The notes under the pieces: generated by a model
What the model was told of the DNA's origin: nothing
The model's input: the letters and a program-made list of their open reading frames with translations, nothing else
Database searches by the model: none
Position numbers and translations under genes: made by a program
In this document: in pieces, positions 19,863-28,358 of the stretch
Layout: every line of letters starts with the position of its first letter
Numbering within the stretch: the first letter of the stretch is position 1
NCBI GenBank assembly: GCA_025458905.1
Contig: JALORN010000009.1
Span: 1 to 64,000, forward strand
Direction: 5' to 3'
Source of the DNA: Steroidobacteraceae bacterium
Lineage (GTDB): Bacteria > Pseudomonadota > Gammaproteobacteria > Steroidobacterales > Steroidobacteraceae
Length of the DNA: 64,000 nt

Positions 19863-21604
19863 AGTCGCCACGCTGGCGCGGCTGGCAAGTCGCGGGGCTC
19901 GCGCTGCTGGCCTGCGTCGCCAGCGACTTCGCGATCGGGGCCGTTGCCGGGTCCGCGGCAGCGAGTGGCCCGACGGGCCGTTTCGGGGGCACGCTGGTCG
20001 TGTCGCAACGCGCCGAGCCGCGGACGTTCAATCCGTTCACGGCGCTCGACGTACCCAGCCGCGATGCGATCCGGCTGCTGATGGCGGACCTGGTGAGCAT
20101 CGATCGCAGCGACCTGGGCACCGTACCCGCGCTGGCCGAGTCGTGGACCATCGATCCGGACCGGCGCACGCTGGACGTGGTATTGCGCCCGGGGCTGCGC
20201 TTCTCGGACGGCTCGCCGCTGACCACCGACGACGTGGTGTTCTCGCTCGAGGCGCATCTCGATCCTCGCGTCGGTTCGCCGCAGCGCGAGTCGCTGGCGG
20301 TCGGCGGCCGGCCGCCCCGGATCGTCCGCCTGGACGAACGACGCCTCCGCATCGAGCTCGCTGCGACGTACGCGCCGGGGGAGCGGCTGCTCGACTCGAT
20401 CTTCGTGGTACCCCGTCGCCTACTCGAACCCAGGCTCCGGGACGGCAGCCTCGGCACCGCCTGGGGTCCGGGCACCCCGGTCGGCGAGTTGGTCGGTGCC
20501 GGCCCCTACCGCTTGCAGGCCTACGAACCGGGCAAGCGACTGGTGTACGAGCGCAACCCACATTACTGGAAGCGGGACGAAGGGGGTCGCCGGCTGCCGT
20601 TCCTCGACCGGATCGAGATCCGCTTCTTCGGCGATGCCGAGTCCGAGGCGCTGCAACTGCGCGCCGGCCAGATCGACCTGCTGGCGCGCCTGCCCGCGAA
20701 GACGTTCTCGGCATTGCAGCAACGGCTGCCCGCTTCACGCTATCGGTTCCAGGACGCCGGGCCGGGACTCGACTATCACTTCCTGGTCTTCAACCTCGGC
20801 AGCGGCGCGACCGATGCGACGCAGCGACGACGCCAAGGCTGGTTCCGGGACCCGCGGTTCCGGCGCGCCGTGTCGCAGGCGGCCGACCGCGACGCCATCG
20901 TACGGCTGGTCTACGACGGGCGGGCGGCGCCGATCTGGCAACCGGTCAGCCCTGCCAACCGACCATGGTTCGACGCGAGCCTGCCGCGCCCGTCGCATTC
21001 CATCGTGGCGGCCCGCCAGGATCTCGCCGCGGCCGGGTTCCGGGTGGGCGCCGAGGGCGCGCTGGTCGATCGCGACGGGGTCGCGGTCACGTTCACGCTG
21101 CTCGCCAACTCGGCGAACCCGCAGCACCTGAAGATCGCGGCGATACTGACGCAGGACCTGCGCAGTCTCGGCATCGGCGTCCAGGTCGTGCCGCTGGAGT
21201 TCCGCAGCCTGCTCGATCGGGTGCTGAGCCGGCGCGACCACGATGCCGCGCTGATGGCCCTGGCGCCGGGCGACTCGGACCCGGCGTCGGAGATGAACGT
21301 CTGGCTGTCGAGCGGCCGATCCCACGTCTGGGACCCGCAGCCGGCGCAGAACCCCGACTGGCAGCTGGAGATCGACGCGCTGATGCGCTCGCAACTCGTG
21401 ACGACCGACCCACGGCAGAGGCGCCGCGCCTACCAGCGCGTGCAGCAGGTCGCGCAGCGCGAGATGCCGCTGGTCTGCCTCGTCAGCCCGCACATGCTGA
21501 CGGTGGTGCGCCGCGGGTTGCGCAACTTCCGCCCCGGTCTGCTGCCCCCGTTCGCGCTGGCCGACGCGGACGTCCTCTCGTGGGACGAGAACGGCACACG
21601 ATGA
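19859..21604 (+). CDS. Peptide ABC transporter substrate-binding protein (SBP family 5)
   Basis: A 581-aa protein with an N-terminal hydrophobic export segment (VAGLALLACVASDFA). It could be a lipoprotein because a cysteine follows LLA, although the lipobox is not ideal. Family 5 signatures are RTFNPFTALD, LAESWTIDPDRRTLDVVLRPG, GAGPYRLQAYEPGKRLVYERN, NPHYWKRD and FRRAVSQAADRDAIV. It should bind peptides or similar ligands in the periplasm and feed the two permeases. The GTG start overlaps the permease stop, and its stop overlaps the ATG of the sigma factor, an unusual coupling of a transporter to a regulator. Confidence 0.9.
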   Translation: MKSPRWRGWQVAGLALLACVASDFAIGAVAGSAAASGPTGRFGGTLVVSQRAEPRTFNPFTALDVPSRDAIRLLMADLVSIDRSDLGTVPALAESWTIDPDRRTLDVVLRPGLRFSDGSPLTTDDVVFSLEAHLDPRVGSPQRESLAVGGRPPRIVRLDERRLRIELAATYAPGERLLDSIFVVPRRLLEPRLRDGSLGTAWGPGTPVGELVGAGPYRLQAYEPGKRLVYERNPHYWKRDEGGRRLPFLDRIEIRFFGDAESEALQLRAGQIDLLARLPAKTFSALQQRLPASRYRFQDAGPGLDYHFLVFNLGSGATDATQRRRQGWFRDPRFRRAVSQAADRDAIVRLVYDGRAAPIWQPVSPANRPWFDASLPRPSHSIVAARQDLAAAGFRVGAEGALVDRDGVAVTFTLLANSANPQHLKIAAILTQDLRSLGIGVQVVPLEFRSLLDRVLSRRDHDAALMALAPGDSDPASEMNVWLSSGRSHVWDPQPAQNPDWQLEIDALMRSQLVTTDPRQRRRAYQRVQQVAQREMPLVCLVSPHMLTVVRRGLRNFRPGLLPPFALADADVLSWDENGTR

Positions 21605-22182
21605 GCCCCGGAAGCCGGCCGGACGCGAGCTGGGCCGACGAGCGCCTGGTCCAGGGCTGCCTGCAGGGCGACGAGCGGGCGTGGGCGGCCTTGATCGGCA
21701 AGTACAAGCGGCTGATCTACTCGATACCGTTCCGCTACGGGGCGACGCCGGCAGACGCTGCGGACATCTTCCAGTCGGTCTGCAGCGAGCTGCTCGCCGA
21801 GTTGCCACGGATCCGCGATGCACGCTCGTTGCGTTCGTGGCTGACGACCGTCACGGCCCGTCGCGCCCTGCGCTGGAAGCAGTCACGCCTGCGACGCCGC
21901 GAGGATACGCTCGACACGACGGATGCCGGCGAGGACGCCGGGTTCCTCGCCGCCCCCGACGAATTCGCCGAACTGGAGCGCTCGCAGGCCGTCACCGAGG
22001 CCGTGGCGCGTCTCGGCGATCGCTGCCGACTCCTGGTCCAGCGGTTGTTCTTCGACGATCCGCCGCTGCCCTATGAAGAGCTGGCGCGCGAACTCGGCCT
22101 CGCCACCGGCTCGATCGGCTTCACGCGCGCACGCTGCCTCGAGAAGCTGCGGGCGTTGCTGGAGGAGGAGGGAGGGCCGTGA
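21601..22182 (+). CDS. RNA polymerase sigma factor, ECF-like
   Basis: A 193-aa sigma70-family protein with only regions 2 and 4. Region 2 runs from DERAWAALIGKYKRLIYSIP through ADIFQSVCSELL to SLRSWLTTVTARRALRWKQ. Region 4 has the helix-turn-helix LPYEELARELGLATGSIGFT and RARCLEKLRALL. It should redirect RNA polymerase in response to a signal. The gene starts on the stop of the substrate-binding protein and ends on the GTG of the CHAT gene, so all three are probably made together. No obvious target promoter could be defined. Confidence 0.9.
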   Translation: MSPGSRPDASWADERLVQGCLQGDERAWAALIGKYKRLIYSIPFRYGATPADAADIFQSVCSELLAELPRIRDARSLRSWLTTVTARRALRWKQSRLRRREDTLDTTDAGEDAGFLAAPDEFAELERSQAVTEAVARLGDRCRLLVQRLFFDDPPLPYEELARELGLATGSIGFTRARCLEKLRALLEEEGGP

Positions 22183-24983
22183 CCGATGCCACGGCAGACT
22201 GGCTGGATGCGGTCCGCACCGGAGGCCCGCGCGGCCTGCCCGCGCATTCGCCATTCGCCGATGCGCACCGCGAGGTGGAGGCCTTGTGCGAGGCCGCCAC
22301 GGACGCGCTGCGCACGGATCGCGAAGCGGCTGCACGCCTCGTCGACGCGGCGCGGTCGCTCGCGACGCGCGTCGGGGACGCCCGGCTGCGCGCCCTGGCG
22401 ACGCGCAGCGAAGCGATGCTGCTGTGGGCGTCGAACCGCTACCAGGCGGCACTCGAGCGATACGAGGCGGCGCTCGTGGATTTCGAGTTCTGCGGCGACG
22501 AGCTCGAGGGCGCCCGCACGCGCAGCAACGCACTGCAGACGCTGATATACCTGTCGCGCTACGACGAGGCGCTGCGCTGGGCGGAGTCCGCGCGCGAGGT
22601 CTTCGTGCGCCGGAACGAGCCGCTGCGCCTGGCGCGGCTGGACGGCAACCGCGCCAACCTGCACTACCGGCAGGACCGGCTGGAGGAGGCGATCGCGCTC
22701 TACGAGGACGTCGAGCGACGCTTCGCGGAACTCGGCCAGCCGCGGGACATCGCGGCGGTGCTGCGCAACAAGGCGGTGTGCCAGCTCGGCCTGGGCCAGT
22801 TCGATGCGGCCCTGGAGACACACCGCGCGGCGCGCGCCTTCTGCGAGGCGCACGGCATGGCGGGTCTCGCAGCCGAGTGCGACTACACGATCGCGAACCT
22901 GCACTACCAGCGCGGCGACTACCTGCTGGCGCGCTCGCTGTACCGTGACGCACGCCGCGCGGCCGCCCGACTCGGCGACGAGTACCACGTCGCGCTCTGC
23001 GACCTCGACGAAGCCGAGCTGCTGCTCGACCTGAACCTCGCCGAGGAAGCCGCGGCGAGTGCCCGTCGTGCCGTACGCGTGTTCCGCCGCCTCGGGCTCG
23101 GGGTCGAGGCCACCAAGGCACGCGTGTTCTCGGCCCTCGCCGACGCCGCCCGGGGTGCGACTCGCGGCGCGTTGCGGACTCTGACGAGGGCACGACGCCA
23201 TTTCCGCGAGGAAGGCAACGCCCTGTGGCCGCCGCTGCTCGACCTGTACCGCGCCCTGCTGCTGGAGAAGTCGGGCGAATGGGAGGCGGCACGGCGTCGC
23301 TGCCAGGCGGCGCTCGACGGCCTGTCGGCGAACTTTCTGCCGGGCAAGTCGGTCCACGGGCACCTGCTGCTGGCACGCCTCGCCCTGCGCGCCGGCGACA
23401 CCGGGCTCGCCGCCCGCCACCTCGCCGGCGCAGAGCGCGTGTTGCCGCAGACGCAGTCACCCGCCATGCAGGGCCACGCGTACTACGTGAACGGCATGCT
23501 GTGCGAGTCGCGCGGCGACGTGGACGGAGCCCTGCGCAGCTACGGGCTGGCACAGCGCGAGTTCGAGTCGCTGCGCGACCGCTTGCGCACCGACGACCTG
23601 CGCCTCGCCTTCCTGGACGACAAGGTCGACGTCTATGCCGCGCAGTTCGAGCTGCGGCTCGGGCGCGGCGAGCTCGCCGCGGCGTTCGCCGTGGTCGAGC
23701 GTGCGAAGTCGCAGAGCCTGCTCGCGACCATCGCCGCGCCGCGGCCCGCTCGGGTGCGCGACGGTAGCGAGCCGGGCCGCGAGCGACTCGAGTACCTGTA
23801 CCGGGTGCTGGACCAGGTCGAGCTGAGCGCCGACCAACAGGAGCGCCAGCGCGCGCCGAGCCTGCGACGACAGGTGCGCGAAGCGGAGGCGGCGCTGCGT
23901 ACCGCCCGCCTGGGCGAGGACGGTGCAGGCGTGGAGACAGTGGGGTGCAGCCTGGAGGAGGCCCGCGCGGTTCTGCCGCCCGACACCAGCCTGCTGCAGT
24001 TCTACGGCGCGCGCGGTCGCTACCATGGCTTCGTCGTGGGTCCGCGGGGCGCCTGCTGCGTGCCGCTCGCCGCGATCGAGGACGTCGGCCGGCAGCAGCG
24101 CTACCTGGGCTTCCAGCTCGAGCGGGCGCGCGCAGGCACGGCCGAGGTGCAGCGGGTGGCGCTGGAGTCTCTGCTCGCCAACCTGCAGGATCTGTACGAG
24201 GCCCTGGTCGCGCCGCTGCGCGCACACCTCGATACGCGACGCTGCATCGTGCTGCCGCACGGATCGCTGCACTCGCTGCCTTTCCATGCCCTGCGCGACG
24301 GCGACCGCTTCCTCGGCGACGTGCACACCCTGTCGGTGGCGCCGAGCGCCGCCGTGCTGCGCCGCGTGCTGCAGGCCCCGCCGCGTGCGCCGCGGCCCGC
24401 CGCGGTCTTCGGCGTGCCGGATGCCCACGCACCGCAGATCGCCGAGGAATGCCGGCGCGTCGCCGTGCTGCTCGGCGACGCCCACGCGTGGCTCGGCGAG
24501 GCGGCGACCCGGCGGCAACTCGAGCACGTCGGCGCGGCCGGCGCATCCATCCTGCACGTCGCGAGCCATGGCCGGTTCCGCCGCGACAACCCGTGGTTCT
24601 CCGCCCTGAAGCTCGGTGACGGATACCTCACGCTGCACGACCTGCACGAGTTGCGGCTGGACGTCGGGCTCGCCGTGCTGAGCGGCTGCAGCACCGGCGC
24701 CGGGATCTCCTCGGGCGGCGACGAGACCGTGGGCCTGGCGCGCGGGCTGCTGCAAGCCGGAGTGCGGACCACCGTTCTGTCGTTGTGGGACGTGGACGAC
24801 GCGAGCACGCTGTCCTGGATGGAGGCGTTCTATCGCCGACTCGGAGCCGGCGATCCCGTCGAGACGGCTGCGCAGTCGGCGCGCGTCGCGGTCCGCGAGC
24901 GGCTCGCGCATCCGTTCCACTGGGCTGCCTTCATCGTCCATGGCCGGCCAGGCTTCGTCCACCCCGCGGTCGTCGATGGCTGA
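22179..24983 (+). CDS. TPR-repeat protein with C-terminal CHAT (caspase-like) protease domain
   Basis: A 934-aa protein. Residues about 40-500 are tandem TPR-like helical repeats (for example NRANLHYRQDRLEEAIALYE and NLHYQRGDYLLARSLYRDA). A coiled linker follows (about residues 500-600), then the CHAT domain. The putative catalytic dyad is His797 (HVASHGRF) and Cys837 (LSGCSTGAG). A glycine-rich GISSGGDETVGLARGLL and LSLWDVDDAS complete the caspase-like core. CHAT proteases in other systems cleave one or a few partner proteins on cue, with the TPRs as sensor. No signal peptide is visible, so it is probably cytoplasmic. GTGA overlap with the sigma gene suggests joint function. Confidence 0.92.
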   Translation: MTDATADWLDAVRTGGPRGLPAHSPFADAHREVEALCEAATDALRTDREAAARLVDAARSLATRVGDARLRALATRSEAMLLWASNRYQAALERYEAALVDFEFCGDELEGARTRSNALQTLIYLSRYDEALRWAESAREVFVRRNEPLRLARLDGNRANLHYRQDRLEEAIALYEDVERRFAELGQPRDIAAVLRNKAVCQLGLGQFDAALETHRAARAFCEAHGMAGLAAECDYTIANLHYQRGDYLLARSLYRDARRAAARLGDEYHVALCDLDEAELLLDLNLAEEAAASARRAVRVFRRLGLGVEATKARVFSALADAARGATRGALRTLTRARRHFREEGNALWPPLLDLYRALLLEKSGEWEAARRRCQAALDGLSANFLPGKSVHGHLLLARLALRAGDTGLAARHLAGAERVLPQTQSPAMQGHAYYVNGMLCESRGDVDGALRSYGLAQREFESLRDRLRTDDLRLAFLDDKVDVYAAQFELRLGRGELAAAFAVVERAKSQSLLATIAAPRPARVRDGSEPGRERLEYLYRVLDQVELSADQQERQRAPSLRRQVREAEAALRTARLGEDGAGVETVGCSLEEARAVLPPDTSLLQFYGARGRYHGFVVGPRGACCVPLAAIEDVGRQQRYLGFQLERARAGTAEVQRVALESLLANLQDLYEALVAPLRAHLDTRRCIVLPHGSLHSLPFHALRDGDRFLGDVHTLSVAPSAAVLRRVLQAPPRAPRPAAVFGVPDAHAPQIAEECRRVAVLLGDAHAWLGEAATRRQLEHVGAAGASILHVASHGRFRRDNPWFSALKLGDGYLTLHDLHELRLDVGLAVLSGCSTGAGISSGGDETVGLARGLLQAGVRTTVLSLWDVDDASTLSWMEAFYRRLGAGDPVETAAQSARVAVRERLAHPFHWAAFIVHGRPGFVHPAVVDG

Positions 24984-25040
24984 GGTGTATTTCCCGGCCC
25001 CTCGCCAGCCCCTCCAACCAGGAAGCGAGCATCGGAACCC

Positions 25041-25730
25041 ATGAGCCAGCGACCCGAGTTCCAGGACTGGATCGACTACGTGCGCGGCGTCGCGTCGCCG
25101 GAACGGGCTGCGCGGATGGCCGCCGACCTGGCCGCGGGCTCCGCCGACGCGCTGCGCCTGCATGCCCTCGCGACGTCCCTGCAGCAGGGCCTGCGCTGGT
25201 CGCTCCAGACCGAGGTGCCCGGCGAGGTGCTGCGTCGGGCCGAGGCACTGTTCGCGACGACCCGTCCTGCGGCCCCGCCCTCGCTCGGCACGCGGCTCGC
25301 GACGCTGGTGCTGGACACCCTCGCGACGCCACAGCTCGCCGGAGCCCGTGCGGGCGCCTCAGCGGTGCGCCACACCACCCACCGTGCCGGGGACTACGAG
25401 GTCGGCCTGCGATTCGAACGCCTGCCCGGTGCCGAGCGGGTCTCGGTCGTCGGGCAGGTGTTGCCCGTCGGCGCAGGCAGGCCGGCGCCGCGGGCCTTCC
25501 CGGTCACGGCGCTGCGTCGCGACCAGGTGGTCACGCGCGCAGTCGGCACCGATCGTGGCGAGTTCCAGCTCGAGTTGCCGCCCAGGGGCGCGAGCCGCCT
25601 GGTACTCGATCTGGGTGGCGCTGAGACCCTGATCGAGATCGACCTCGAGGCGTTGGACAAGCGAGCGGCGAGGGGAAAGACTGCGCGCGGCGAAGGACCC
25701 GCCCCACGGACCGACGAATCGAGGGATTGA
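25041..25730 (+). CDS. Uncharacterised protein with degenerate anti-sigma-like N-terminus and beta-sandwich-like C-terminus
   Basis: A 229-aa protein without signal peptide or transmembrane helix. The N-terminal 70 residues (EFQDWIDYVRGVASPERAAR and the following helix) resemble the zinc-associated anti-sigma fold. The expected H-x3-C-x2-C ligands are absent (AADLAAGSADAL instead). The C-terminal half (VSVVGQVLPVG, then TDRGEFQLELPPRGASRLVL) has the rhythm of carboxypeptidase-regulatory-like beta sandwiches. It lies between the CHAT gene and the subtilase, 57 bases after CHAT. Role as an anti-sigma or CHAT substrate is inference; no family is recognised with certainty. Confidence 0.7.
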   Translation: MSQRPEFQDWIDYVRGVASPERAARMAADLAAGSADALRLHALATSLQQGLRWSLQTEVPGEVLRRAEALFATTRPAAPPSLGTRLATLVLDTLATPQLAGARAGASAVRHTTHRAGDYEVGLRFERLPGAERVSVVGQVLPVGAGRPAPRAFPVTALRRDQVVTRAVGTDRGEFQLELPPRGASRLVLDLGGAETLIEIDLEALDKRAARGKTARGEGPAPRTDESRD

Positions 25731-25732
25731 CC

Positions 25733-27046
25733 ATGTTCCGACCCACCATGCTCGCGATCCTGCTGCTCGTCGGGGCGGCAGCCCTCCCGGCGCGCGCCGA
25801 CGATGCCGACGAGTTCATGCTGCGGCCGGTGCCCGGCAAGCTGCAGGTGCTGGTGGGGCGCTACGGACTCGAGGTCCTCGAGTCCTTCCCGCAGCAGAAC
25901 CTCTACCTCGTCCGGCCGGCGAACGACGACTTCCCCGACCGCGCCGGCGGCGACGACGACGTCGAGGGCGTCGAGCGGAACGATCCGCAGTTCACGCCCG
26001 AGATCCCGTCGGGCTCGATGAATCCGAGCCCGGAGTCGCTGCAGGCGCTGCTCTCGGACCGGCGCATGGTCAGTTTCTATGGCGACCGCGTGTGGATCGG
26101 GTTCGCGCGCCAGCCGGCGACGCGCCTGGTCGGCCTGCTCGGCGCGCGCACGCGCGGGACGACCGGCGCGGGCGTCGTCGCCGTGATCGATTCGGGCGTG
26201 GACGTCGCACACCCGGCGCTGCGCGGGGCGCTGGTCGAAGGCTATGACTTCACGCGCGACGTGCTGGGCGTGCCGCACGAGATGAACGACGTCGACGTGG
26301 AAACCGCACGCCGCCTGTCGCTCAGCGGTTCCACGACCGCCTTCCTCGACAGCTCGACGAGGCCCGTGCCGCTCAACCAGTACGCCGTCGCCGGCCTGAG
26401 CGGTTCGACCACGGCCTTCCTCGACGCGGGCAAGCTGCCGCAGGGCTTCGGCCACGGGACGATGGTCGCCTCGCTGGTGCGGCTCGCGGCACCGACGGCC
26501 CGTATCATGCCGCTGAAGGCGTTCGATGCGGACGGCCGTTCCAACACCTTCGACATCCTGCGTGCCATCTACCACGCCGCCGACCGGCGCGTGCAGGTCG
26601 TCAACATGAGCTTCAGCATGCAGCAGTCCTCGCCGGAACTCGAGCGCGCGATCCGCTACGCGGCGGATCGCGGCGTGGCGCTGGTGTCCGCCGTCGGCAA
26701 CGACGGCAACGAGATCGACGTGTACCCGGCGTCGCTCGCCGCGGTGATCGGCGTCGCCTCGACGTCGCTGGAAGATCGACGCAGCCCGTTCACGAACTAC
26801 GGCAGCCCGCTGGTGAGCCTCGCTGCGCCTGGCGAGGGGGTGGTGGCGGCCTATCCGGGCGGCAATTACGCCACTGTCTGGGGTACCTCGTTCAGCGCAC
26901 CGCTGGTTGCGGGCGCGCTCACGCTGCTGGTGCAGCGTGATCCGGAGCAAGACGTCGTCGAGCTGGAGTCGGCGCTGCTCGATGCTGCCCGGCCGCTGTC
27001 CGAGGGTGGCCTCGGCGCCGGCCGCCTGCGCATCGCCGGCTGGTAG
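25733..27046 (+). CDS. Secreted S8 (subtilisin-like) serine peptidase
   Basis: A 437-aa precursor with a Sec signal peptide (MLAILLLVGAAALPARA), a prodomain-like region up to about residue 135, and an S8 catalytic domain. The triad is Asp153 (AVIDSGVDVAHP), His241 (GFGHGTMVAS) and Ser386 (VWGTSFSAPLVAG); the oxyanion Asn is in SAVGNDGN. A ten-residue motif LSGSTTAFLD occurs twice (residues 197-206 and 222-231) in the loop before the catalytic His. An in-frame TTG at 25727 overlaps the upstream stop, but the ATG at 25733 gives a better signal peptide start. Confidence 0.93.
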   Translation: MFRPTMLAILLLVGAAALPARADDADEFMLRPVPGKLQVLVGRYGLEVLESFPQQNLYLVRPANDDFPDRAGGDDDVEGVERNDPQFTPEIPSGSMNPSPESLQALLSDRRMVSFYGDRVWIGFARQPATRLVGLLGARTRGTTGAGVVAVIDSGVDVAHPALRGALVEGYDFTRDVLGVPHEMNDVDVETARRLSLSGSTTAFLDSSTRPVPLNQYAVAGLSGSTTAFLDAGKLPQGFGHGTMVASLVRLAAPTARIMPLKAFDADGRSNTFDILRAIYHAADRRVQVVNMSFSMQQSSPELERAIRYAADRGVALVSAVGNDGNEIDVYPASLAAVIGVASTSLEDRRSPFTNYGSPLVSLAAPGEGVVAAYPGGNYATVWGTSFSAPLVAGALTLLVQRDPEQDVVELESALLDAARPLSEGGLGAGRLRIAGW

Positions 27047-27197
27047 CCGCCGCGGCACGCCGTCGCCGCGTCGAGGCAGTCGACGGACGCAGGTCCCTGT
27101 TTTTCGTCCGCCCGCCATTTTTCGGCGGTCGGCGGTGCCCTTCATGTCGTGACGCGGCGATTCCCGCTGCGTCGTTCTTCGTACATGGAGGTAGCCG

Positions 27198-28262
27198 ATG
27201 CGTCATTTCGTTCTTCTCGTGCTCGCCGCGTTCGCCGCGGACGCGCATGCCCAGACCCTCGTCGAGCAGGCCGGCGGCCGGCTCACCCTCACGACGCCGA
27301 ACGCCGATCAGTCGGTGAAGGTGGTCGTCGGGCCCGCGCCGGGGGTCGCCAGCGTCTCGGGCTTCCCCGGCATCGCCGACGGCACGACCTACTCGGGCCT
27401 CACCGGCGTGACCGTCAACACCGGCGCCGGCAACGACCTGGTCGAATTCGACGTCGAGACCTTCGAGAGCTTCAGCGTGCAGGCGAACACCGCCGGCGGG
27501 AGCTCCGAGCGCAAGATCAAGTGGAAGATCCGCCCCGGTACGGGAACGGTCGCCGCCAACGTCGACGTCACGGGCGCCGCCGCCGGGTCGCAGGTTTCGC
27601 TGGTCGAGGTCGACTCCGAGGCCAACAGCGCGGCCGTGACGCTGCGCACCGGGCTCGGCAGCGAGGTCGCCGCCAAGGTGCAGTCCTCGAATCCGACCGA
27701 GTCGCTGCGGGTGGTGTTCGACGCGCCGGCCCCGAAGTCGACGCTCGAAGTGGCCTCGTCGGCCAACGCGCTGGAGGTCGACGTGCGCGGCGGCACGACC
27801 ATCGCCGCGAACGAGCTGAAGTACACGATCGCGCAGTCGCGGCCAGCGACAGTGGCCCTGAACTGGTCGATCGCCACCAGCGCGCTCGCCGACGTCGTCG
27901 AGGCCAACGTCGCCGCACCGGGCAGCACGGTCACGCAGCGCGGCAGCGTCGTGACACGCGCGGGCGACGACCTGGCCAAGTTCGAGACCGAGGGCTTCGG
28001 CACCGTGACCGGCCTCGCCCTGAACGGCGGGCTCGGCAACGACCAGCTGCTGCAGGTCGTCAAGGGCCGGTTCCAGGGCTCGCAGACGCTGCAGACCGTC
28101 ATGCGGGGCGCCGAAGGCGACGACCAGCTGACGCTCACCACCGACACCGGCATCTTCGGCACCGGCCTGCCGAACGACCGCTTCCCGATCGTCGACTGCG
28201 GCGCCGGCTTCGACCAGTTCAACGCCTTCGGCCAGATCATCGGCTGCGAGGCACGCTTCTAG
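27198..28262 (+). CDS. Secreted beta-rich protein of unknown function
   Basis: A 354-aa protein with a clear signal peptide (MRHFVLLVLAAFAADAHAQ) and a Shine-Dalgarno sequence (GGAGG) upstream. The mature part is rich in Thr, Val, Ala and Gly, with many alternating beta strands. Segments such as NTGAGNDLVEFD, RAGDDLAKFETE, GGLGNDQLLQVV and GAEGDDQLTL recall calcium-binding RTX-like repeats, although the full nonapeptide tandem is not present. Two cysteines near the end (DCGAGFDQF, GCEARF) could form a disulfide. No catalytic motif is seen. It follows the subtilase by 151 bases and precedes a terminator. It might be a protease substrate or adhesin; family not recognised. Confidence 0.75.
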   Translation: MRHFVLLVLAAFAADAHAQTLVEQAGGRLTLTTPNADQSVKVVVGPAPGVASVSGFPGIADGTTYSGLTGVTVNTGAGNDLVEFDVETFESFSVQANTAGGSSERKIKWKIRPGTGTVAANVDVTGAAAGSQVSLVEVDSEANSAAVTLRTGLGSEVAAKVQSSNPTESLRVVFDAPAPKSTLEVASSANALEVDVRGGTTIAANELKYTIAQSRPATVALNWSIATSALADVVEANVAAPGSTVTQRGSVVTRAGDDLAKFETEGFGTVTGLALNGGLGNDQLLQVVKGRFQGSQTLQTVMRGAEGDDQLTLTTDTGIFGTGLPNDRFPIVDCGAGFDQFNAFGQIIGCEARF

Positions 28263-28304
28263 TCCGTCGGCTCTGCTCCCTCCAGCCGGGTTGCACGGAC
28301 GATC

Positions 28305-28334
28305 GCAGGCGCGGACCATGGTGTCCGCGCCTGC
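28305..28334 (+). terminator. Rho-independent-type terminator hairpin
   Basis: A perfect 12-bp stem, GCAGGCGCGGAC (28305-28316) and GTCCGCGCCTGC (28323-28334), with a 6-base loop, followed by the pyrimidine run CTTCTCTC. It sits 42 bases after the secreted protein gene and marks the likely end of the transporter-sigma-CHAT-subtilase transcription unit. Confidence 0.8.
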
Positions 28335-28358
28335 CTTCTCTCGTCGCGGGCGGTCCTG

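Noticed and set aside
21883..24546. An 887-codon minus-strand frame opposite the CHAT gene
   Set aside because: Almost pure Arg/Pro/Ala composition; the plus-strand TPR-CHAT protein has clear motifs.
27084..27128. Hairpins between the subtilase and secreted protein genes
   Set aside because: Only 5-6-bp stems with long or poor loops; not convincing as terminators, so the two genes may be co-transcribed.
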